Below are positions 24,640 to 35,285 of a DNA stretch of 64,000 bases, piece after piece. The notes under the pieces were generated by a model that worked only from the letters and a program-made list of their open reading frames with translations, was not told where the DNA came from and searched no databases. Location of the stretch: assembly GCF_016086655.4 (NCBI RefSeq), contig NC_052137.2, forward strand, positions 39,576,007 to 39,640,006. The letters are read 5' to 3'. Source of the stretch: Lepeophtheirus salmonis. Its lineage: Eukaryota > Arthropoda > Copepoda > Siphonostomatoida > Caligidae. The position numbers were made by a program, and so were the translations under genes. Within the stretch, counting starts at the first letter, position 1, and every line of letters begins with the position of its first letter.

Positions 24640-27600
24640 GGAAAAAATGGGAGGTATTGGCAAACTTTTAATATTTATGTAATGACTGGAAAAAAAAGAT
24701 TATTCCGTATTAGAGTCGGGACAAAAGGATTTTAAGAATAGTCCTAGCAATAACTCTGGGTTGCCTCTACTGAGATTCTGAAATTATGTAATAGAGGTAA
24801 AAAGATTAATAACCACCTATATAATAATAATAATACCACTCCGGATGTAATTTTTTGCCTATAAAACTGATATTCATTGATATTAATTTATAAATTGATT
24901 TTTTGATAATTAGCTTCTAATTTTATATATTTATAAAATTTAATATATAAAAGTTTAAAGGGGTTTCTTTTAGGATTTTGACCTAAAAGAAACAACATCA
25001 TTTTCAAGAGAAATGTGTAATTTTAGAGGAAGCTTTCAAATCATGAGTCTGTTTGTTGTAAATGATTTTTTTTTTAGTGAATCCAATGAAAAAAAAATCC
25101 GCTCCTTCCACATTTTTATATTTTGTACGTAAAGTTTTGAAATCAATCCATTGCAGGACATACTTTAATTTATGTACAATTAAATTAAAAAAGTATGAAT
25201 TTTTCAATCTACAAGCAACACTTTTAAATAATTATTGTTTATCTGTCCTCCAGAGTACTTTAGTTAATTTTATATCAGAATATAAATGATCTACAGGGGC
25301 GCCGCATTACTCGCGTTGGGAGTTTTGTTCAATTCAAAATTATGGTTTCTAGGAAAAGGGTAGTGTGTCGTAAAGTATCAGGCCAACATATTAATAAACA
25401 ATGTTTACAGAGTCAAAAGTCAAGTCATAAGGTCACGACCTGCAAACCAGTTTTAATGAAGAATAATATCAAATTTAAACGACATATTTTTACCATTTAC
25501 ATTAGATATTAGAAAATGACATTATTTTTATTTTACGACCAAAATTTATTTTGAATATTGTGAAATACTGGAAATATGTTACAGCATGTTAGATTCGGGG
25601 GAAAAAAACAGATAGACACACACAAATATTAATAAAATATTCAAAACGTAAGCTTAATTGTATTTAAAATGCTAATATATATTTATCATGCTTGTTTGGT
25701 TGGGGCCAGATGCCTTTATGGTGTAGCTGTAGAATTGAACTTTTACAATCAATTAGTGATCATATACTTTGTCATTGAATGCTAATGTTAATGTCATTTT
25801 AAAAATTGGCAATCTGACTAAAAGGATGTGAAGTTGCCTCTTATTCTGAACTGCAAGAAATTTAATTTTTGGTTTGGACTCTGCTTTTTGACTATGATTG
25901 GAAAAAAAGACATCTTTATAACTTATTGTCCGATTAGTTACCACAAAGAGATATTTGCAGTCAATAATATGTTGACTAAATTTAATTAAATTCGAAAATT
26001 ACATTTTAAAGGCAATTTGTGACTATTTTATTTATTGTCAGAGGAAAAAAAGTGAATACTAAAAGTTTTTATCCCCTTTTTGCATATCAAAAGTTGTACA
26101 CTGTAGTTTTTCAATATATAATATTATATATACGGTACAGGAAACCTGCCCGTGGAAAATTGCCCAGGAGAAAATTGATCGTATTTTGTTCAAACTTCAT
26201 AATGAATAATATCACACTATAAATCCCTTAATATTATTTTTGAAAAATATCTAAATATATTTGTTTGTTCCATTCCACAGGGAGTACTTTCAAGTGTGAG
26301 GGATATTATTGCAATTCAATTTCCTTGCAATTTTTTAAATTCAATCCAATCTTCTAAGAAATGGATCGAAAGGAATGGTTAGGGTATTATTAATAGTTTA
26401 AGGCCTCTTAAATTATGGTTGAATACCCTCCGCCCTCGAATTGACCCGTGTGTAATGTGGGATTGTTAAAAACCACCGCCAATACATCAAAGGAATCCCT
26501 CTAATACCAAAAAAATAGTTTATAGCCCTCAGTTTTTAAAATTGAAACCCGCACTTTTTACGCTAAGTAATTTTTTTTCTCTTATGTAGGCAACGTAACA
26601 TTTAAATAACATTATTTGTATTTCAATAGTCATATCAATAATTTTTTTTCTTTAATTTCGTAATGGGTACACTCAATTTTTAATTACTTTTTGTTTATCT
26701 TTTTTGAAAGGTGAGATACGTAACTGATTTCTTTTGGAAATAATTTATATAATCCTATAAGTAAATACTAAATTATATAAAATTTTATTAATTATAATTT
26801 TATCCATATTTTATAACTTTCTACATAAAATAATACAATACATTTCTTATAATAATTTTTAAAGACATTAATAGTAAATAAATAATATTAAGCAAATTTA
26901 TGAACAGTTATTATTCATCATTAAGTTTGAAAAAAAATACGGGGAATTTTCTTAACTGGCAATTTTTTGCGCAATTATATATACATATGTAATTGTAAAA
27001 TACATTAAATTAAAATGTAAAATTGTACAAGTTATAATTTTTTTAGTTCTATGAATTAGATTTTTCCTTTTAGGCAAAATACTAAAACTTTTTGTTATTA
27101 ATCTATTTGAATTGCTTTACCAACTAAAATATGTTTTTTTATGATAATAAATAATTTAATCCCTATTTCATTTATTCTAAGGCCCTACCATGTTACTGGA
27201 CTTAGAATATTATATGTTCGTATTTACATTTTTTCAATTATTAATGTTCTATATTTTGTTAAATTCTTTCCGTTTGCCTGAATACCCAATTAAACTTTTT
27301 TTTAAAACCCTCGCCGTAAATAATCCTCATGGGCTTAATTACTAATTTTTCCTTCATCATTTTTTTTAATAAATGAGGTCACTCAATTGCATATAACAAA
27401 AAATTATACATCTACTAACTATATCACCCTTTAATGGTATGATGATGTCAATTATTATTATAAATCTAATATTCATTCATAAATAAATGATTAAGTATTT
27501 ATAAAGATATATCACTATAATTAATACATAATCACAAAGATCCCGTCTTCAAAGCGCTTCTACCTACATAAATCAATTATTTTTATATTAATTTTCTAAA

Positions 27601-27870
27601 AATGAATAGGGAACGTACATTTACAAGAGGAAAATGTATTATTGTTTTTTGCAATTATATTTTCAAACTCTCAAAATTACAAGGAAGGAGTTACGAACAA
27701 TTGATTTAGTATTTATTGAAAGTTACTCAACAAAGTCTCAGCCATTTTGGACGCGGAGTAGTTATGGAACAGTCGTTTGAGTGAGTATTTTAGTTTTTTT
27801 TGGGAAAAAGGACAAAATCGAGTATCGCTCTGTTGCCAGAGTTTAGGTGCTATAAAAACAAGTTTTGGTA
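24640..27870. other. No gene recognised
   Basis: Long AT-rich stretch. A small GC-richer patch at 25290-25340 ('aggggcgccgcattactcgc') may be the edge of an unidentified insertion. Open frames at 25004-25289 and 25753-26222 show no motif. Confidence 0.4.
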
Positions 27871-27875
27871 CATTT

Positions 27876-28022
27876 AATTTCTATAGATGAAAATTGGATT
27901 CACCATTATACCCCCAAAACAAAAATACAGACCAAACAGTGGACTGCAAAGATTTTCGGTCAAATGAAGAGGCAATGGCCTTCGTGAACAATTATTTCTC
28001 AGAAAAAAACGCCAGGTACTAT
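27876..28022 (+). pseudogene. Mariner (DD34D-type) remnant with internal deletion
   Basis: 'DENWIHHYTPKTKIQTKQWT' is the mariner block around the first catalytic Asp. It is joined directly, in frame, to 'FRSNEEAMAFVNNYFSEK', which in intact mariners lies near the C-terminus. The core in between, holding the second and third catalytic Asp, is missing. The frame then runs into a poly-T tract. This is a deletion derivative with no activity. Confidence 0.75.
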
Positions 28023-28049
28023 TTTTTTTTTTTTTTTTTAGTTTCCATA

Positions 28050-28215
28050 GCATTTATCATTATTATTTAATTCTTGAAGTGAGAAAATCTAAATATAATG
28101 TACTTAGAGTAGAGTTGGAGATCGACATTGTTCCAATTTGTTCCTATATCCTTGCTAGATACGAAGTGAGATTTATATTTATTTTCCTTGCTCTCATAGG
28201 TGATCTAATAAAACT
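28050..28215 (+). repeat. Family A fragment
   Basis: 'cattattatttaattcttga', then 'gttggagatcgacattgt', then 'ggtgatctaataaaact' follow the order of the middle and end of family A. The sequence then changes to 'cttggatcgttctaaaaag', resembling a hAT-type family C end. Confidence 0.5.
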
Positions 28216-28309
28216 AGTCTTGGATCGTTCTAAAAAGAATGCAGTCCCACCACTCAACTCCTGATTAATTTTGTCAGTCGTAGGATTGGTCCATATTGGT
28301 CTTTTATGG

Positions 28310-28467
28310 TATTTACGTCATTTACCGGGTACTTCGAGTAGGCCTAGCTGGGGAAGTTGTTGCCATAGGTTCAAACCAACTACCCGAACATAAACATGGT
28401 GTACCAGCAGGATGGTGCGCCCGCACACACGTCCAAAAAGGCCCAGAAGTGATTGTAGGACAACTTG
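28310..28467 (+). pseudogene. Tc1-like transposase fragment around the second catalytic Asp
   Basis: One frame reads 'VQTNYPNINMVYQQDGAPAH' followed by 'TSKKAQK', a stop, one residue, another stop, then 'DNLL'. 'YQQDGAPAHTSKKAQKWL' is the standard Tc1-like block with the second catalytic Asp. Nothing of the N-terminus or of the third block is present. It abuts repeat family F. Confidence 0.75.
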
Positions 28468-28469
28468 CT

Positions 28470-29000
28470 GAAGAAAATATTAAATTCAAAATAATACATT
28501 TTTTGAAATTTTTCTTCAAAAATTCACAAATAATAAATTTAAATTTAAAAAAAAATTTCAAATATTAACAGTTATTCTCAGAAAATTAAATTTTTTGGAA
28601 AAAATTCAAAAATTCAAATAAAAATAATAAAATTTTTGAAATTTTTTTCCACAAATCCACAGATTTTCACAATAAATAATTTTTTTAAACAAATTTCAAA
28701 CATTCACGAATATTCACAGAAAATTAAATTTTTGCAAAAAAATTTGAAAATTTAAGTTAAAAATTTCAAAAATCCACAAATTATCACAAAAAATAAATTT
28801 ATTATTTTTTTTCTGAAAGATTTCAAACATTCACAGCTTTTTACCAAAAATTAAATATTTTGGAAAATAATTTGGAATGATAAATTAAATCTTATCCAAA
28901 AAATTTTTGAAAAAAAATCAAATATAAAATTTTTTAGTAAAAAGCAAATATTCCTTAATTTGGGTAGAGCTACAGCCTCTCCAGCAAACCCAAGTGGCCC
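28470..29000 (+). repeat. Repeat family F, copy 4
   Basis: The body has 'aaaatttttgaaatttttttc', 'cacaaatccacagattttc' and 'acaaaaaataaattt' periods. The end is canonical: 'aagcaaatattccttaattt' plus 'gggtagagctacagcctctc'. The start merges with the preceding Tc1-like fragment. Confidence 0.6.
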
Positions 29001-29004
29001 CTCT

Positions 29005-31650
29005 GTTACTTTTTGCATTTTTAAAATATATTTTGGTACTTAATCCCTACAGGAAGCACCTAAAATCATCCAATAATAATGAAAGTTAAGAAGCTACCCT
29101 ATAAAATGGGTAAGAGGTTGGGCGTTTTTAAATAAAAAATATTGCGTAAAAGAAAAAGTTCATTAACATTAAATTTTGTAGTTGTGAGAATAAATAGTAT
29201 TAATATACAATTAGTCGATGGATAATGTTAAATATTTTTTTTTTTTACCGATTATTAATCTTACTCAAATTTAATAGTTCTTTTAATTTATTCCCATTAT
29301 ATTTCTCCTTGTAAATTACTTGTAAGATTATGTACTTGATATCGTTGCATAGCTTATTTAGTTATTTCTGTCTTTTCTTTATTAAAAATCTTTTTATATT
29401 GGTTGAAAAATAGGAAAGAGTAACGTTATTGAAAAAAAAGTTGAGTCCCAAAGTTTGAAGTCATCTTCGTTGAGATGTTTTCTGGATAACTGCTAAAGAT
29501 TTTGGAGATATTTCTTCTTGTTAAAAGATGTCTTTCTATTACATCCACCATGAAGGCGAGAACAATTCAATACTCTACATATTAGTATCCCTTCAAACAT
29601 GGACATTGACATATACTTTCTCCCAGCCTTCAATAATGTCTTTCCTTATCCACATGGATTGATGGTGAGCATTCTACCCAATTTCTCTACAACTAGTGTG
29701 AGACTTTAAGCAAATATTGTCTCTATCGTAGCTTTGAATAACAAAATTTGCTTGGTGATCTTTCCCAATGGCTCGTCATCTTTGTAAAACTCCAAAACGT
29801 ATTATTTGATTCAAAAGATGTTAATGATATGTTGTAATTATGTGGAAATACTACTATTAATCTTAAAAAATAGAATCTTATGTATATAAAAATGGAGAAA
29901 TGAACCAAATTTTCCTAAAACTTGTCATGATTATGGGTTGGTGAATCATAGAACGATCAATCTATCCTTAGAAGTTTCTAATAACTCGCAATCTACCGTA
30001 GACGGAAAGTATATAAAAAATAAAATAAGCACAAATATCTCAAAACTATTAAATATATCTCAATTATATTAAACAATAAATTATTGTATAAAGCCAACAA
30101 ATTCTATTAATGCATCAAATACATATTTAATTACAGCATTAGTTCGTCAATACTTTAAATAGTTCTTGTCGCATGATTTCCCATCAGCTCTACTCCATTT
30201 AAAAATAAAAAAATATTTATGTGTTCAGAGTACTTTTCAATTTTATCAAAGTATTTCAACATTTAAAATGCCGCTTATCTTATTAATCTATATGTATGTA
30301 TCTAACATAGATATAATATCTGAGAAATGATTTTTTTAATGTTATTAATTATGTATGAATAAATTTTTGCATGTTGATTCTCATGGGAGGTAATTTACAC
30401 AAAATGAATAAAATTATAGCAATGAAATATTAGTCAATAAATTGTAAGAACGATTTAATAATGGATTTATATAACTAACAGATTGGCAATGAAAACTTCA
30501 GTTCCTGTTATTGATAAGTCCACAAGTATATGTATTTGTTATTAACCTACTTATTTAATTAGATGATGTAGCCCTTTTATTCCATTTCAAAAAGATAAAC
30601 CTATATCCTTTTCCTGGATACTAAATAAAGGATATATCTTCAACAAAACGAGACTTTCCACTCCCAATACCATCTACCTACCGAAACCAAAGATTGATCA
30701 TAACTTTAAGCATAGTTTCTATTATAGATTGACAAGTCTTTGGAACACAATACTTTTTTCCTTTAGCCAGGGAAGTGAGGCTGATCTCAAGCTATTTTTA
30801 GTTGTGTTTTTTTTGTGTGTGACACGTATATATATATATATATTACATTTGTGATTTACTTTATTATGTTGGCTGTTTTTCTTTATACTGTCACGTTATT
30901 TAAAAAGAAATAATATTTGTATTTTAAATGATTCACTTATAAAAAGATTGATAACTTTTATATTTTATAAGCACAAAATATAAGGCAAACTTAATAGTCT
31001 TTGTTTACCGCTGCCGCTGGTCGAAATAAATTAAAAATATACTTTTTGCTGTCTAAAAATCTTGCTCTAAAACGGACACCTTTTTTAAAAGACAAATCTT
31101 GTTTTTTTTTTTAAATCTGTTTATAGGTGTTTTTTGAGTATCATTAATTTTATCCATCCGAAAGAAACATACAACAATTCCAAATGTTTTATAAGATACA
31201 ATTAAGAGATTTGATGTGTTATCTTGTTCGAGGAACCTGTTTTTACAGTTTTAAACGTCCTCATTTTAAGAATTAATGATTCAATGCGACATCTGCGTTG
31301 TTTATTTATTAGAAGTTTGGGTACATACCCAAGAATAGTGGCTCTATCTTATGTGTATTATTCTTTATTATCAATTACCACACTTATTTGTTTATTAGAA
31401 CAACTCTGCGCCATCTTACATATATAGAAACAAATGAAACAATATTTCAAATAAATTGTTTAATAATGCACTTTTCAATGGAAAAATATTACATACTAGT
31501 AACCAATAAATCCGCTCTTTCCATTTATAGCCATTTTAACTGGATTTGGCATTTAATCAACCATGCTGTGGCACATTGAATTCAATGATAATTACGGTCG
31601 CAATTACCATTGCTGACCAATCACATTTTTGAGCTTAGTTTTCATTATTG
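29005..31650. other. No gene recognised; TA microsatellite
   Basis: AT-rich sequence with a short (TA)n run at about 30829-30842. Open frames at 29723-29908 and 31224-31579 have no motif. I see no repeat ends. Confidence 0.4.
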
Positions 31651-31655
31651 TACAT

Positions 31656-32278
31656 TAGTGTTGGATCGGTCTAAAAAAAACCTAAAAAGACTGGGTCCTA
31701 TCAGTCCGGTCTTAATATAAGGTTTTTGAGTCCTAGGACCGATCCTTATCGGTCTTTTACGATAACTAAAACAGCGTAAATGACTGTGCAACATAACTTC
31801 TTTTAAGAGATAGGATAGTTGAAGTTTAAAGTGTGAGGCATGTGGCTAGAACTTATTACTATAAGTTCTAGCTATCATTTATTATTTTCTTCGTTTTTAT
31901 CAAGGTTAATCGAAATACAATGTTATACCATAACGCGTGTTCGACTGATGTTTGACTTCCACCACACTTTTTAATATTGACGTCATAGTGTATGAGTGGT
32001 TGAGTGTTTTGTTAAAATCTGTTTTCTTGCTCAGTAGTCGGTACGATACATCAAATTGAAAAAAAAACAAGCCCTATTACATTATGGTCTAATCTTGTAT
32101 TTTTATAAACCTTGTTTTTTATATTTTTTTCAATCCTAGCTATGAGTGAATAATATGTCATGATAGCTAGGACCTTAAGACTGAAGTATCAATCAATGGT
32201 AAAAAATATTGGACCGATAAAAAAGATAGAAAGGGGGGAGGTGGACTGGAAATGAGACCTAGGACTGATCCAACTCTA
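31656..32278. mobile_element. hAT-type MITE, family C, carrying a nested family B insertion
   Basis: The left end is TAGTGTTGGATCGGTC and the right end, on the other strand, is TAGAGTTGGATCAGTC. Flanks are TTGTACAT and TTGGCCAT, which agree at six of eight positions and both fit nTnnnnAn. Minus the nested element, the body is similar in size to the inverted copy at 53916-54391. Shared landmarks include 'agttctagctatcatttatt' and 'attttcttcgtttttat'. There is no coding capacity. Confidence 0.75.
31901..32114. mobile_element. hAT-type MITE, family B, inserted in family C
   Basis: Inverted ends of 31 bp run from 'caaggttaatcgaaatacaa' to 'ataaaccttg', with an inner part 'ttataccat' and 'atggtctaa'. 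The flanking 8 bp are GTTTTTAT and TTTTTTAT (7/8 identical, nTnnnnAn pattern). The other family C copy (53916-54391) has one uninterrupted sequence at this position, so the insertion boundary is supported independently. It contains TGACGTCA at about 31978. Confidence 0.8.
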
Positions 32279-32279
32279 T

Positions 32280-32640
32280 TGGCCATAGATTTTCTATAGG
32301 ATTTAATTCACAGGAATTACCTGGCCACTCAAGAACATAAATTGCCGTTTCTTTAAAAAACTTATTTTCTTTGCCAACTCTTGCTGAAATATTATATTAC
32401 CCAATGTTTTGTTTTACATTTGGTGCTTATAGTCCTTGGGGTCTGATACTGTTACAGGAATTATGAATAGTGAAAAAATAAGAGCTTATTAGATGAAGCG
32501 CTCAAAAATGCATAGGAAGGACATATTGACAACTCAATTTAAAAAATTCCATTGACATGTTGATTTTTAAACAATAAAATAGATTTTTCTGAAATATTGC
32601 CTCATTTTCCCCCTGTCCCATCTAATATGCTTAAAATTAT
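32280..32640. other. No gene recognised
   Basis: Short AT-rich stretch between the family C element and the hAT-like region. Confidence 0.35.
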
Positions 32641-33082
32641 AACCAACAGTTACCTTTCAGAGGCGCTTAAACCGTATGTGACATTGTAAGGGTGATAATT
32701 TTGGTAAGAATAGAAAAGCGTGTGAGGAGAAAAGAATAAATACGCATGGCATCATTGATTAAATAATATACATCTTCTTCTATCAAGAACGTTATCATTC
32801 CCGCCCATATTATTCAATATTAATATAATATTAGATGCTGATAGTCGATAGAGAAATGAATAAAATGCTAAAAATAATGTCACCTTCTGTCTGGATTCCT
32901 GAAAATGGAGGCCCAGGAATTTGGAAAATACTTACCGGATTAGAAACAGATGGCTTGTCGGAATTGTCGATAGAAATGTGCCTTTAGTCCCATGTCTAGA
33001 ATTCCACACCACTCATTATCCTCATCTCATATCAAGAGCATGGATATTCATATAAAAATCAAGTTAATGATGAATACATCAA

Positions 33083-33306
33083 GTCAGCCTTTAACTCTGA
33101 TCTCACAAAGATGTTTATTAAATGTAATACACCCTTATCTATTGCTAATCATCCTACGTTCAAAAAATTTATGGAGAAATATACGGGTAAACACGTCCAT
33201 TCCCGAGGAACCGTCATTAAATTAATGGAGGATGTTGGTAATGATGTCATTTATAGAAATACCCCCATTGTAAATTGTGAAGTTGAGATAATTTTCAGCA
33301 TGTCTT
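33083..33306 (+). pseudogene. hAT-like transposase N-terminal fragment
   Basis: The frame reads 'FNSDLTKMFIKCNTPLSIAN' followed by 'HPTFKKFMEKYTGKHV' and 'SRGTVIKLMEDVGNDVI'. The pattern FN.DL..m.i...iPl....hp.F..FmeKYt.k.vpsr.tl is the conserved block just after the zinc finger in hAT/CGGBP1-like transposases. The stop at 33306 truncates it well before the catalytic region. The preceding zinc finger could not be recovered. Confidence 0.65.
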
Positions 33307-33507
33307 AAGTCATCTACACCAAATTACGATGAAGTTATCAGTAAATAGTATAAAATATTTACTAATTTCCAAATAGAACTCTGAATTTTGTACTATCTAA
33401 CGGTAAGTATTCAATTTTTTTTAAATCTAACCATAAAATATGATTCTATTTTAGCTAAACATATCAAGAATTATGATACAGAACTCATTAAATGGAAAAC
33501 ACAACTG

Positions 33508-33752
33508 CTTAAATGGTCACAACAACGGGGGTAGTAGCTTTGGATGGTTCGCAACTAGTTTGTCTGACACTAGTTTTCTTCACTTAGAGGGTTGGGTATG
33601 ATCATTAGGTTTTCCAATATTACATGGTCAATAAATATTACTTTTTTATCACTTAAGGCTTAGCTATGGTTGAAGGGCTCCAAGAAATGGTGTTCAGAAA
33701 ACTCATAAAAGGCAAAAACAACGGCTTAAATGGTCACAACAACGGGGGTAGT
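33508..33752 (+). repeat. Pair of identical 28-bp direct repeats, 217 bp apart
   Basis: 33508-33535 and 33725-33752 are identical ('cttaaatggtcacaacaacg' plus 'ggggtagt'). Similarity extends a few bases upstream. They lie inside the decayed hAT region. A short segmental duplication is the simplest reading. Confidence 0.7.
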
Positions 33753-34399
33753 TGCATTGGGTGTAGCATTATAATTAGCAATTGTGCGTATCTTTCATGA
33801 TAATAGTATGTTGTTATACAAGCATAAATAACCGGGGGGGAAATCTTTTTTTGATGCTCTCAATAAGGAGTAATATCGCCGGACATTACTACAAAATTAG
33901 TTTTTGCTCTAAATCTTTACGATGCCATGTTAGAAAACTACATTAAGTCAAGAATGGTTGCCTGAATTGTCTTATCAGTTATAAAGGAGTCTTATTTTTA
34001 TATCTAAGATAAGTAATTAAGGTTTAAAATTTGACTGCATGGATTAACTTTTCTTTTTTAGATAAATATGAAATAAATGAAAATGGGATTCTAAAAGCTG
34101 TTCGAACTCAGATTGGAAGAAGGTATGGATTTAAATCTAACATTATTTTATTATTTTGACGTATACTTTATTATTAATAATTATTAAAATCTCATCGGTA
34201 GAGATATATCTATTCTGTGCACAAATGTATATGCAACTTGCACATGAGGAAAAAAGGGTGATGATATTTTTGATTAAACTCCACGTCTGGCTTGTGTTTT
34301 GCAACCTAAAGTTATGACATATTGAGCTGAATTCTGATGTTAGAACAAGCCAATATTATTTGGATTCTGTATTTATAATTTATTATTAGTTATATGATT

Positions 34400-34865
34400 C
34401 TAATGGTTTAATTTTGTTTATTTAACTTAAATGTATGATTGTTTATTTTTTATTTTTTAGTATGTAGATTATATTTAATTTAAGCCTTCTATTTTAAACT
34501 TGGAACTTCAAATATATTTCGAAATACTCTTACTTTGTCGTTTTATTAGTTATTATTCTGAGAATATGGTTCATAATGAATTACAATTTCATGGAGTGTA
34601 ACGTTTTCAAATCTACTGTAACGGATAAAAACAGTCTAAGTCAATTATACGTAGTATATCTTAACATATATTAAACATTTTGCTAATAAATTCTTTCGTT
34701 ATACCCTCAAAAATCATAATAAAGCAGGCAACTGATAAATACTGATGTGGTGGTTATCAGTGAGAATCACATCAGTATTTTAAACAATGATGCCATATGT
34801 CTTTCTCCCCCCCCCTTCTCCTCGCACGCGTTTTTCTCCAAGATATTATCAACTATTGACATTGC
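34400..34865 (+). repeat. Segment repeated in inverted orientation at 56.16-56.62 kb
   Basis: Long near-identical blocks include 'gaacttcaaatatatttcga' and 'ttacaatttcatggagtgt' (plus strand), each found on the minus strand at 56.3-56.5 kb. By eye identity is high, around nine bases in ten. The 56-kb copy is followed in the sense direction by a hAT C-terminal domain, so this is probably an internal or terminal part of that hAT family. Confidence 0.8.
34737..34780. repeat. Perfect 13-bp hairpin with 18-nt loop
   Basis: 'aaatactgatgtg' pairs with 'cacatcagtattt'. The paralogous segment at 56.22-56.27 kb carries only the second arm, so this copy seems to have gained the first arm and loop as an inverted duplication. 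Confidence 0.75.
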
Positions 34866-35171
34866 CCTCCCCCGACCTCCCACATTTAGACTAAGCGTCA
34901 TATTTTTGTAATACAAAAAGGAGTAAGGTTGCGTGACTATGGCGTCACCATTGTATAATTTGACGACCCACTTCTTAATATATTCAGGCGCTGCTGTTAC
35001 CACTGCTGAACGAATTTTACATCTCAAAGTCAAATGAATCCCTTTACTTATATTAATAATTAAAATAGATTTCATATATACACCAAAAAAAAAGGACATT
35101 TATCATATTTGAATTAAATTTTAAAGACAAAGAATATGTTTTGATGTTAATATTCGACTTTTAATGATTGT

Positions 35172-35177
35172 TTTATT
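35172..35177 (-). terminator. Candidate poly(A) signal of the lectin-type gene
   Basis: AATAAA on the minus strand, about 110 bp past the stop codon at 35286. It is the nearest canonical signal downstream of that gene. AATAAA is frequent by chance in sequence this AT-rich. Confidence 0.4.
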
Positions 35178-35285
35178 ACAATCCTTAAATTTGTATCAAG
35201 ATATTATAATTATATGCAATAAATATTTTTCATTGGTTAACAAATATTCGATAAATATAAGTATATTGAGGAAATTTAAAAGAAG

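Larger units (their letters stand above)
32660..34870 (+). mobile_element. Probable decayed hAT element
   Basis: A block at about 32690-32770 ('gtgataattttggtaagaat', 'agcgtgtgaggagaaaagaa') is an inverted, diverged match to 34780-34860 (on the minus strand 'ttgataatatcttggagaaa', 'cgcgtgcgaggagaagg'). Between them lies a hAT-like N-terminal frame at 33083-33306. I read these blocks as the subterminal repeats of one element of about 2.2 kb. Its catalytic core cannot be read. The last 450 bp recur inverted at 56.16-56.62 kb. Confidence 0.45.

Noticed and set aside
31224..31579. Two overlapping short frames on the plus strand
   Set aside because: Hydrophobic, AT-driven codon content, no motif and no context.
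34767..35099. 110-residue minus-strand frame just beyond the lectin-type gene
   Set aside because: About a third of it lies in the repeated segment shared with 56 kb, it contains the hairpin arm, and it shows no domain. It does not continue the lectin-type gene, which has its own stop at 35286.
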